A DNA stretch of 64,000 bases, from positions 6,262,001 through 6,326,000 of the forward strand of contig NZ_CP108025.1 of assembly GCF_041435095.1 (NCBI RefSeq). The letters run 5' to 3'. How positions within the stretch are numbered: the stretch's first letter is position 1; each line of letters begins with the position of its first letter. This stretch comes from Kitasatospora sp. NBC_00315 (lineage in GTDB: Bacteria; Actinomycetota; Actinomycetes; Streptomycetales; Streptomycetaceae). Shown piece by piece: positions 35,108-42,345 of the stretch. The position numbers were made by a program, and so were the translations under genes. The notes beneath the pieces were generated by a model that saw nothing but the letters and a program-made list of their open reading frames with translations, ran no database searches and was not told the DNA's origin.

Positions 35108-36553
35108 ATGACCAGCCAGCACGCAGCCGGTGGCTCCCGCCCCGTCCAGCCCGCGACGCTCCAGCCCGCGACGCTCCAGCCCACGACGATCCAGCCCGCG
35201 ACGGCCCCACCGACGAGTGACCTGCCGACGAGTGACCTGCCCGTCCCCGACCTGCCCGTCCCCGACCCGCCCGTCCCCGACCGGCCCGAGGCCGCCGCAC
35301 CGGTGACGAGCCCCCGCCGGGGGGCCGCCCCGGCCTCCCGCCGCAGCTTCGTCCGCGCCGCGCTCGGCGCCGGCACGGCGGGCGCCGCACTGGTCCTCGG
35401 GGCCGCCCCGGCGGCCGCCGCCCCCACCGCCCCCAGGTCGCAGGCCGGGTTCGTCCCCTTCCACGGCCCGCACCAGGCCGGCATCACCACTCCGGTGCCG
35501 GCCTTCGCGTCCTTCGTCTCCTTCGACGTCACCGTCCCCGACCTCGCGGCGCTCCAGGAACTCTTCCGGACCCTCACCGAGCGCATCCGCTTCCTCGCCT
35601 CCGGCGGCACCCCGCCGGACCTCGGCCCGAGCGCCCCGCCCTCCGACAGCGGCATCCTCGGACCGGTGCTGCCCACCGACGACCTCACCGTGACGGTGGG
35701 CCTCGGCGCCTCGCTCTTCGACGACCGTTACGGGCTGGCCGCCGTGAAGCCCGTCCGGCTGGCCCCGATGAAGAGCTTCCCCAACGACAGCCTGCGCCCC
35801 GCCGAGACCCACGGTGACCTCTCGCTGCAGATCTGCGCCGAGAGCCGGGACACCGTGCTGCACACCCTGCGCGACCTCACCCGGCACACCCGGGGCGCGC
35901 TGCGCGCCCGCTGGCGGACCGACGGGTTCCAGAACCGCCCCCGCCCCAGCGGCTCCCAGCGCAACCTGCTCGGCTTCAAGGACGGCATCGCCAACCCGGA
36001 CACCGCCTCCGCCCGGCAGATGGACGCGCTGGTCTGGGTGGTGGACGGCGGCGGCGAACCGGGCTGGGCGACCGGCGGCAGCTACCAGGTGATCCGCACC
36101 ATCCGCACCCTGGCCGCCGCCTGGGACGGCACGCCGCTCGGCGAGCAGGAGCGGATCATCGGCCGCCACAAGGACACCGGCGCCCCGCTCGGGGCCTCCT
36201 CCGAGGGCGACAACCCGGACTACGCGAAGGATCCGCAGGGCGCCGTCATCGCGACGGACGCGCACATCCGGCTGGCCAACCCCCGTACCGCGCAGAGCGC
36301 CGACAGCCGGATCCTGCGACGCGGCTACAACTACGACCGGGGTGTGGACGAGGCCGGCGAGCTCGACATGGGGCTCGCCTTCTGCTGCTACCAGCAGGAC
36401 GTGGTGCGCCAGTTCGAGGCCGTCCAGACCCGGCTCGTCGACGAACCGCTGGCCCGCTTCCTGCAGCCCACCGGCGGCGGCTGCTTCTTCGTGCCGCCGG
36501 GCGTCAAGGACGCCTCCGACTGGCTGGCCCGGGGCCTGTTCGCGGCGCTCTGA
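35108..36553 (+). CDS. Tat-exported Dyp-type heme peroxidase (EfeB-like)
   Basis: Dye-decolorising peroxidase of 481 aa if it starts at the ATG at 35108 (GGAAGG upstream). A twin-arginine signal (SRRSFVRAALGAG, then a hydrophobic Ala run to AAAA) begins only near residue 77; before it is an unusual Pro-rich region of tandem LQPAT and LPVPD units. A GTG about 65 codons downstream would give a normal Tat signal. The catalytic loop NLLGFKDGIANP holds the distal Asp; AHIRLANPR probably carries the heme-ligating His. Relatives act as peroxidases or deferrochelatases with EfeO/EfeU, but neither partner is adjacent. Confidence 0.93.
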   Translation: MTSQHAAGGSRPVQPATLQPATLQPTTIQPATAPPTSDLPTSDLPVPDLPVPDPPVPDRPEAAAPVTSPRRGAAPASRRSFVRAALGAGTAGAALVLGAAPAAAAPTAPRSQAGFVPFHGPHQAGITTPVPAFASFVSFDVTVPDLAALQELFRTLTERIRFLASGGTPPDLGPSAPPSDSGILGPVLPTDDLTVTVGLGASLFDDRYGLAAVKPVRLAPMKSFPNDSLRPAETHGDLSLQICAESRDTVLHTLRDLTRHTRGALRARWRTDGFQNRPRPSGSQRNLLGFKDGIANPDTASARQMDALVWVVDGGGEPGWATGGSYQVIRTIRTLAAAWDGTPLGEQERIIGRHKDTGAPLGASSEGDNPDYAKDPQGAVIATDAHIRLANPRTAQSADSRILRRGYNYDRGVDEAGELDMGLAFCCYQQDVVRQFEAVQTRLVDEPLARFLQPTGGGCFFVPPGVKDASDWLARGLFAAL

Positions 36554-36667
36554 GCACCCCCGCGCGGTGGTCCGCGGGCCACTGCGCGGGGGCCGCCGGG
36601 CCGGGTTGTCGGTGGCGCGGGCGATGATAGGGGACGTCAGCGCGGCCGGACGGAAGGACACACCCCT

Positions 36668-37369
36668 ATGAGCTGGTGGCAGGAGCCACTGGTCGGCTTC
36701 GATCTGGAGACCACGGGTACCGACCCGGCCGAGTCCCGGATCGTCACGGCCGCCCTCGTGGACACGGTCGGGAGCCGCCGGCAGGGCGCCGCCAACTGGC
36801 TGCTCGATCCCGGTGTCCCGATCCCCGCCGAGGCCGAGGCCATCCACGGCATCGGCGACGACCTCGCGCGCGGCAAGGGCCGCCCGGCGAAGGAGGGGGT
36901 CGGGGAGATAGCCGCGGCCCTCTGCGAGCGCCTCGCGGCGGGCCGCCCCGTGGTCGCCTTCAACGCCCCCTTCGACCTCTCCATGCTCGACGCCGAGCTG
37001 CGCCGCCACGGCCTGCCCGACCTGGCCGAGCGGCTCGGCGGCCCGGTCGCCCCGGTGCTGGACGCCCTGGTCATCGACCGCGCCGTCGACAAGTACCGCA
37101 AGGGCTCGCGCACCCTCCAGCGGGTCTGCGAGGTCTACGGGGTCGAGCTGACGGACGCGCACGAGGCGGGCAGCGACGCGCTCGCGGCGGTCCGCGTCGC
37201 GGTGGCGCTCGCCGAGCGCTACCGCGCGGAGGTCGCGGAGCTGCCGCTCGCCGAGCTGCACCGCCGTCAGGTCGACTGGTACCGCGAGTGGGCCGAGGGT
37301 CTGGAGGCGTGGCTGCGCAAGGGCAAGGACCCACAGGCCGTGATCGACCCGCGCTGGCCGTTGCGCTGA
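36668..37369 (+). CDS. DEDDh 3'-5' exonuclease (DnaQ-like)
   Basis: Exonuclease of 233 aa resembling the polymerase III epsilon proofreading fold. Exo I is GFDLETTGTDP (Asp and Glu), Exo II is VAFNAPFDLSMLDAEL, and Exo III is DAHEAGSDALAA with the His of the DEDDh subclass, so all catalytic residues are present. The C-terminal helix has the conserved RRQVDWYREWAEGLEAWLR. Stand-alone forms like this are common in Streptomyces; the role in repair or RNA turnover is unknown. ATG at 36668 with GGAAGGA upstream. Confidence 0.93.
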   Translation: MSWWQEPLVGFDLETTGTDPAESRIVTAALVDTVGSRRQGAANWLLDPGVPIPAEAEAIHGIGDDLARGKGRPAKEGVGEIAAALCERLAAGRPVVAFNAPFDLSMLDAELRRHGLPDLAERLGGPVAPVLDALVIDRAVDKYRKGSRTLQRVCEVYGVELTDAHEAGSDALAAVRVAVALAERYRAEVAELPLAELHRRQVDWYREWAEGLEAWLRKGKDPQAVIDPRWPLR

Positions 37370-37396
37370 TCCGGCCGGGCGGCGCCCGGCGGGATC
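37368..37396. terminator. Bidirectional terminator overlapping both stop codons
   Basis: GATCCGGCCGGGC / GCCCGGCGGGATC with a GGC loop and one mismatch. The exonuclease stop and the convergent deacetylase stop both fall within it. Confidence 0.65.
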
Positions 37397-38426
37397 AGGT
37401 GGCGGGAAAGTCGAAGGTGTAGCCCTGGGCGGCCAGCTGCGGGAGCAGCTGCCGCAGGGCCGCGACGGTCTGGCTCCGGTCGCCGCCCCCGTCGTGCATC
37501 AGGATCACCCCGCCGGGCCGCAGCTCCCGCCGGACGGCGGCCAGGATCGCCGGAACCCCGGGCTTCGCCCAGTCCCGGGTGTCCACCGTCCAGCCGAGCG
37601 GGCGCATCCCGTACGAGGCCGCGACCTGCTGGTTGGCCGCGGTGAAGCCGCCGCCCGGCGCCCGGAACCAGGCGACCGGGGTGCCCGGGCCGCCGGCCCG
37701 GACGATCATCTCCCGGGCGGCGGATATCTCGTACACCTGCCGGTCGGGCGGGAGCGCGGCGAACGGCTGGGGGTGGTGCACGCTGTGGTCGCACAGCCGG
37801 TGGCCCGCGGCCAGGATGCGCCGGACCGTCGCCGGGTCGGCGGCGGCCTGCGGGCCGATCTGGCAGAAGGTCGCCTTCGCGCCGTACCGCGCCAGCAGGT
37901 CGAGGATCTGTCCGGTGGCCGGACCGGGGCCGTCGTCGAAGGTCAGTGCCACGCTCCGGCCGCCGGAGGCGGTGGCGGTGACCACCGCCGGTGACACACC
38001 GCCCGTGGGAGGCGGGGCGGGGGTGGTCGCCGCGAGGGGAGCCGCCGCCGCCGGGGCCGGCGTGCTCGACGCCGCGACGGGGGAGCGTGTGGCGGAGGCG
38101 GAGGCGGGGGCGGAGGGCGTGGGCGACGTTCCGGGCGAGGTCCCGGGCCCGGACCGGCCCGAGGAGACCGAGGGGTCCGACGAGCTGGAGGAGGGCGCCG
38201 CCGGAGCGGTCGCCGTCGGCGGCCGGAGCGCGCCCTGCGCGGTGCCGCCGCAGCCGGCCAGCACCGCCGAACCCACCAGGGCGGCGCAAGCCGCCGCCAG
38301 GCCGCGCCGCAGTGCGCGGTTCGTCCGTGCCGGGCGGCGGCCGGGCTCCGGCAGGTGCTCCGGCACGAGGTCGGAGCGGCGCCGGGTGAGGTGCACGGGC
38401 GTCCGGGCGGTGGGGAGTTCGGGCAT
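37395..38426 (-). CDS. Polysaccharide deacetylase lipoprotein (NodB family)
   Basis: Surface lipoprotein of 343 aa: a 40-residue charged N-terminus, a hydrophobic stretch and lipobox LAGC (Cys 59), then about 90 residues of Ser/Pro/Ala/Thr linker, then a CE4 domain. The motifs are TFDDGPG (catalytic and metal Asp), HSVHHPQ (metal His pair), FRAPGGGFTAAN, and VILMHDGGGDRSQT. CE4 enzymes deacetylate peptidoglycan or chitin-like glycans, so cell-wall modification is likely. ATG at 38426. It is convergent with the exonuclease gene. Confidence 0.93.
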   Translation of the reverse strand: MPELPTARTPVHLTRRRSDLVPEHLPEPGRRPARTNRALRRGLAAACAALVGSAVLAGCGGTAQGALRPPTATAPAAPSSSSSDPSVSSGRSGPGTSPGTSPTPSAPASASATRSPVAASSTPAPAAAAPLAATTPAPPPTGGVSPAVVTATASGGRSVALTFDDGPGPATGQILDLLARYGAKATFCQIGPQAAADPATVRRILAAGHRLCDHSVHHPQPFAALPPDRQVYEISAAREMIVRAGGPGTPVAWFRAPGGGFTAANQQVAASYGMRPLGWTVDTRDWAKPGVPAILAAVRRELRPGGVILMHDGGGDRSQTVAALRQLLPQLAAQGYTFDFPAT

Positions 38427-38530
38427 CGCAGCGGCTCCTGGTGTCCTACCGATCGCCCTCGACCGGGATGACTGTCCGACAAGACGCCCGCCGGGTCGTC
38501 ACGGTTCCGCGCGCTCGGCCACGCCCGCCG

Positions 38531-38576
38531 CCCGGCCGGTCGCCCGCCACCCGCCCGGCCGGTCGCCCGCCACCCG
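38531..38576. repeat. 23-bp direct repeat, two copies
   Basis: Two identical 23-bp units (38531-38553 and 38554-38576), each beginning CCCGGCCGGTCGCCC, between the deacetylase and phosphotransferase genes. Confidence 0.85.
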
Positions 38577-38593
38577 CCGCTCGGGGTACGGGG

Positions 38594-39487
38594 TCAGAAC
38601 GGGTACCAGCGCACCGCCGTCCCGCCGTCCCGCAGGGACGCCACCCGGCGGCGGAACTCCGCCAGGGCCGCCGGATTCCCCGGCGCCTGCTGCGCGACCC
38701 AGGACGCGCTGGCCGTCTCCCGCGCGCCGCGCAGCAGGGCGAACCCGGGCCACTCGCGCACGTCCCAGCCGTAGGCCGAGGTGAAGGCGAGGTAGTCCTC
38801 GGCGGGCACCCCGTACCGGTCGTGGCTCAGCGCGAGCACCACCAGATCGTGTTCGCGCAGATCCCGCGAGAAGGTCTCCAGGTCCAGCAGCACCGGCCCG
38901 TCGGGGCCGACGTGGACGTTGCGCGGCAGTGCGTCGCCGTGGACGACCCCCGGGGTCAGATGCGGTGTCAGCTCGGCCGCGGCGGCGGCGAAGGAGTCCC
39001 GGCGCCGGCGCAGGAAGGCCACGTCCGCCGGGTCGACGTGCCCCTCGGCCGAGGCCAGCCAGCGTTCCACCGGCGCGAGCAGATCCCGCCCTCCGAGCTC
39101 GAACGGCGGCGGCTCGAGCCCGTGCAGGGCGCGCAGCAGCGGCGCGAGATCGGCGGGGCGGGCGGGCCGGACGGCGGGAGCCAGCCGGTGCCAGAAGGTG
39201 ACGGGGTGCCCGTCGGCGAGCTGCGGCTCCGGCGGCGCGTCCCGGTACGGGAGGACCACCGGGATGCCCCGGCCGGCCAGCCAGTGGGCGACCGTGAGCT
39301 CCCGGCGGGCCTGTTCGGCCAGCTCGGGGCCGCGTCCGACCTTCGCGACCACCGCCGGGTCGCCGAGGTCGAACACGGCGTTCTCCCCGAGGGCGATCAG
39401 CCGCGCCCGCGCCGGTACGGCCAGCCCGGCCCCGGCGCAGGCCACGGTGAGCAGGGCGCGGGCGCGGCCCTCGTCGAAGGCGGTCAT
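38594..39487 (-). CDS. APH-family phosphotransferase (kinase-like fold)
   Basis: Aminoglycoside-phosphotransferase-like protein of 297 aa. The catalytic loop is PGVVHGDALPRNVHV (HGD-x-x-x-x-N) and the metal motif is VLLDLETFSRDLREHDLVVL, in which DLE replaces the usual D-W/F-E. The N-lobe is short, with ENAVFDLGDPAVVAKVGRG holding the Lys. Such proteins phosphorylate antibiotics, choline, homoserine or fructosamine-like molecules; the substrate cannot be assigned. The ATG at 39487 is chosen because homology starts there. Confidence 0.88.
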   Translation of the reverse strand: MTAFDEGRARALLTVACAGAGLAVPARARLIALGENAVFDLGDPAVVAKVGRGPELAEQARRELTVAHWLAGRGIPVVLPYRDAPPEPQLADGHPVTFWHRLAPAVRPARPADLAPLLRALHGLEPPPFELGGRDLLAPVERWLASAEGHVDPADVAFLRRRRDSFAAAAAELTPHLTPGVVHGDALPRNVHVGPDGPVLLDLETFSRDLREHDLVVLALSHDRYGVPAEDYLAFTSAYGWDVREWPGFALLRGARETASASWVAQQAPGNPAALAEFRRRVASLRDGGTAVRWYPF

Positions 39488-39573
39488 CGGGCGGGCTCCG
39501 TTCAGCGGGGGACGTCGCCTCATCTTCACCCACCCGCCGAGCCGTGGTCCGACCGGCCCGCCGGGCCGTGGTT

Positions 39574-39624
39574 CGCCCGCCCGCCGTGCCCGCCCGCCCG
39601 CCGTGCCCGCCCGACCGCCGTGCC
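39574..39624. repeat. 17-bp tandem repeat, three copies
   Basis: CGCCCGCCCGCCGTGCC twice, then once with a single change, between two leftward genes. Confidence 0.85.
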
Positions 39625-39654
39625 CGTGCCGACCGGCCGTCGGCGTCGCAGCGG

Positions 39655-40272
39655 CTACGCGCGGGGGCCGGGGAGGGGGCGGGTGAGCCGGGCCTCCCGG
39701 AGCACCGATCCCCACCAGAGCAGCTGGTCCAGCAGCAGCCTCGCCGCACCGGCCGGCTCCGCCGGCTCCCGGAGCGAGCCGTCCGGGCCGAACAGCTGGT
39801 AGTAGCGGGGGAAGGACACGTAGTCCCGGACGGTGTGCGCGTGCAACTCCCCGAACACCTGGCGGAGCTGCTCGATCGCCAGCAGCCCGCCGCTCGCACC
39901 GCTGTAGCCCACGAAGCCGACCGGCTTGGCCCGCCACTCGGTGTGGTGCCAGTCGATCGCGGCCTTCAGCGCCGCCGGGAAGCTCCGGTTGTAGTCCGGC
40001 GTCACCACGACGAACGCGTCGGCCGCCGCGAGTCGTTCGGTCAGGCCGGTCATCCCGGCGGGCCGGAGCAGGTCCGGCTGCAGTGCGGGCGGCACCGACG
40101 GCAGTTCGAGCGGGAGCTCGACGTCCGCCAGGTCGACGACGTGCACCGCGAAACCGCCGTGCAGCTCGGCCTGCCCGGTGAACCAGTTCGCGACCACCGG
40201 TCCGAACCGGCCCTCCCGGACGCTGCCGATGATCACTGCGAGGTCGAGGGTGTCGGTGCTTTCGACGGACAT
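39655..40272 (-). CDS. NADPH-dependent FMN reductase family protein
   Basis: Flavodoxin-like protein of 205 aa. LAVIIGSVREGRFGPVVANW is the FMN phosphate-binding start (GS-x-R), FVVVTPDYNRSFPAALKAAID is the conserved P-x-Y-N motif, and FVGYSGASGG binds the isoalloxazine. It likely reduces FMN, quinones, azo or nitro compounds with NAD(P)H. ATG at 40272 with AAGGAG upstream. It diverges from an XRE-family regulator that probably controls it. Confidence 0.92.
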   Translation of the reverse strand: MSVESTDTLDLAVIIGSVREGRFGPVVANWFTGQAELHGGFAVHVVDLADVELPLELPSVPPALQPDLLRPAGMTGLTERLAAADAFVVVTPDYNRSFPAALKAAIDWHHTEWRAKPVGFVGYSGASGGLLAIEQLRQVFGELHAHTVRDYVSFPRYYQLFGPDGSLREPAEPAGAARLLLDQLLWWGSVLREARLTRPLPGPRA

Positions 40273-40419
40273 GGCTGTGCTCCTTCTCCGTACTGCGAAC
40301 TCCGGACCGGCCGGGCGGCCGTGGCGGCCGCACCCCCAACCTGCCGGGCACCGACCGGGGTAGGAAGGCCGGGCCGGGACGGGCACCGGCAGGGCCACGA
40401 TCCGACCGGCCCCGGCTGC

Positions 40420-40425
40420 TAGGTT
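40420..40425 (+). promoter_or_regulatory. Candidate -10 box for a leaderless regulator mRNA
   Basis: TAGGTT 6 nt before the GTG start at 40432. Confidence 0.4.
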
Positions 40426-40431
40426 CGAGGG

Positions 40432-41286
40432 GTGAGCGACAACGAGCTCGGCCTCTTCCTCCGGATCCGCCGCGAAGCCGTCACCCCCGCCGCCGTCGGC
40501 CTGCCCACCGGCCCCCGCCGCCGCACCCCCGGGCTGCGCCGCGCCGAACTGGCCACCCTGGCCGGCGTCAGCGTCGAGTACCTCTCCCGGCTGGAGCAGG
40601 GACGGGACCGCAGGCCGTCCGCCCAGGTCCTCGCGGCCCTGGCCGACGCGCTCGGCCTCACCGTCGGGGAGCGCGTCCACCTGCACCGCCTCGCCAAGGG
40701 GGCCGAAGGGGGCTTCAGTTGCCGGGGTGGCGCGCTGCCCGCCCGCGCGGTGCGCCCGACCGTCCGCAGGCTGCTCGAGAGCCTGGAGCCCGCCGCCGCC
40801 GTCCTGCTGAACCGGCTGAGCGAGATCCTCGCCTGGACCGAGGGCTACGAACGGCTCGCGCGGCCGGTCGGGCTGCTGGACGGCGGCCCGCCCAACCTCG
40901 CCCGCTTCGTCTTCACCGACGCCCGCGCCCGCACCGCGCTCCCCGACTGGGAGCACGCCGCCGACGAGCAGGTCGCCGCCCTGAAGCAGGGTCCCTACCG
41001 CGCCGATCCCCATGTCGCCCGGCTCGCCGACGAGTTGACCGTCACGGCGGGCGCCGCCTTTGCCACCCGCGCGAGCACCGTCCCCGGCCTGCCCAGGCCC
41101 AACGGCGTCACCCGCCTGGTGCACCCAGAGGCGGGCGAGCTGCGCCTCGCGTACGAAAGTCTCGACCTGCCCGCCGACGACGACCTGCGCCTGGTCGTCC
41201 ACCTCCCCGCGGACGAGGCCACCGTCACCGCCCTCGCCCGCCTCGCCGGCCGCCGTGCGGGCGCCCTGCGCGTGGTCCCGGCCTGA
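40432..41286 (+). CDS. XRE-family regulator with MmyB/MltR-like ligand domain
   Basis: DNA-binding regulator of 284 aa. The N-terminal helix-turn-helix (ELGLFLRIRREAVTP then RRTPGLRRAELATLAGVSVE and YLSRLEQGRDRRPSAQVLAAL) has the RRTPGLRREE-type motif of this actinobacterial group, followed by a C-terminal PAS-like ligand domain (ILAWTEGYERLARPVG; LVHPEAGELRLAYESLDLPA). It likely regulates the divergent FMN reductase gene 159 bp away. The effector is unknown. Confidence 0.92.
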   Translation: MSDNELGLFLRIRREAVTPAAVGLPTGPRRRTPGLRRAELATLAGVSVEYLSRLEQGRDRRPSAQVLAALADALGLTVGERVHLHRLAKGAEGGFSCRGGALPARAVRPTVRRLLESLEPAAAVLLNRLSEILAWTEGYERLARPVGLLDGGPPNLARFVFTDARARTALPDWEHAADEQVAALKQGPYRADPHVARLADELTVTAGAAFATRASTVPGLPRPNGVTRLVHPEAGELRLAYESLDLPADDDLRLVVHLPADEATVTALARLAGRRAGALRVVPA

Positions 41287-41408
41287 GCGTGCCGTCGGTG
41301 GCACCGCTGCAACAACCCCCGGCGCGCCGGAGACGTCGTCCCGTCCTGCCCGCCGTCCCCGTACTGCGCGCCGTCCCCGCCCTGCGCGCGTACGCCGCCG
41401 CCCGCGGG

Positions 41409-41414
41409 TACCGT
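41409..41414 (+). promoter_or_regulatory. Candidate -10 box for a leaderless mRNA
   Basis: TACCGT 6 nt before the GTG start at 41421. Confidence 0.35.
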
Positions 41415-41420
41415 GCCCCC

Positions 41421-42296
41421 GTGACACGACACCACGGTGAACCACCGGCGCCCGCAGCGGGCGACCTCGACGTCCACTGGCACGCCGGCTGGCCCTCCGC
41501 GAAGCACGATCCGGCGCCGGAGATCCAGGTGCACGCCTACACCGAGGACACCCTGATCCTGCGGCAGAACAAGTCGGTCCACTACGAGGCCCCCTTCCTG
41601 TTCCTGCTGTTCGGCGCGGAGCGGGCGCTGCTGCTGGACACCGGGGCGACCGAGGACGCCCGGTACTTCCCGCTGCGGCGGACGGTGGACGGGCTGGTCG
41701 CACGGTGGCTGGAGCGCCACCCGCGCGAAGCCGGGCAGGAGTACGGGCTGCTGGTCGCGCACACCCACGGGCACGGGGACCACGTGGCGGGAGACGGCCA
41801 GTTCGCGGGCCGGGCGGCGACCACGGTGGTCGGGCGCGAGGTGGCGGCCGTGGTCGAGGCGTTCGGCCTGGCGCACTGGCCCGAGCGGCTCGGGGAGCTG
41901 GATCTCGGCGGCCGGGTGCTCGACCTGATCCCGGGGCCGGGCCACCAGGAGGCCGGCCTGGTCCTCCACGACCGCCGGACGGGACTGCTGTTCACCGGGG
42001 ACTCGCTCTACCCGGGACGGATCTACGTCCAGGACCCGCCGGTGTTCGCCGCCACCGTCGAGCGACTGCTCGCCTTCTGCGCGGTCAACCCGGTGACGCA
42101 CGTCCTGGGCTGCCACATCGAGATGTCGACCACGCCGGGCAAGGACTACCCGCGCGGAACGACGCACCAGCCGGACGAGCCCGCGCTGCAGCTGGGCGTC
42201 GACCGGCTCCGGGCGCTGCGCGAGGTCCTGGCACGGGCCGGAGGCCGCCCCGGCGAGTACCCGAGCACGGACTTCATCGTCCACATCGCCGGCTGA
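41421..42296 (+). CDS. Metallo-beta-lactamase-fold hydrolase
   Basis: MBL-fold protein of 291 aa from the GTG at 41421. The metal motif is VAHTHGHGDHVAGD (HxHxDH), with further ligands in LIPGPGHQEAGLVL and LLFTGDSLYPGRIYVQD and a late His in VLGCHIEMSTTPGKDYPRG. The arrangement fits a glyoxalase II-like or lactonase-like hydrolase. No signal peptide is visible, so it is probably cytoplasmic. It follows the XRE regulator by 134 bp and is convergent with an MMPL gene. The substrate is unknown. Confidence 0.9.
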   Translation: MTRHHGEPPAPAAGDLDVHWHAGWPSAKHDPAPEIQVHAYTEDTLILRQNKSVHYEAPFLFLLFGAERALLLDTGATEDARYFPLRRTVDGLVARWLERHPREAGQEYGLLVAHTHGHGDHVAGDGQFAGRAATTVVGREVAAVVEAFGLAHWPERLGELDLGGRVLDLIPGPGHQEAGLVLHDRRTGLLFTGDSLYPGRIYVQDPPVFAATVERLLAFCAVNPVTHVLGCHIEMSTTPGKDYPRGTTHQPDEPALQLGVDRLRALREVLARAGGRPGEYPSTDFIVHIAG

Positions 42297-42300
42297 ACGC

Positions 42301-42331
42301 GGCCGGGCCCCGCACGAGGCGGGGCCCGGCC
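42301..42331. terminator. Bidirectional terminator
   Basis: Perfect 13-bp stem GGCCGGGCCCCGC / GCGGGGCCCGGCC with a 5-nt loop, between the convergent MBL-fold and MMPL genes. Confidence 0.85.
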
Positions 42332-42345
42332 GGGGCGCTGTGCGC

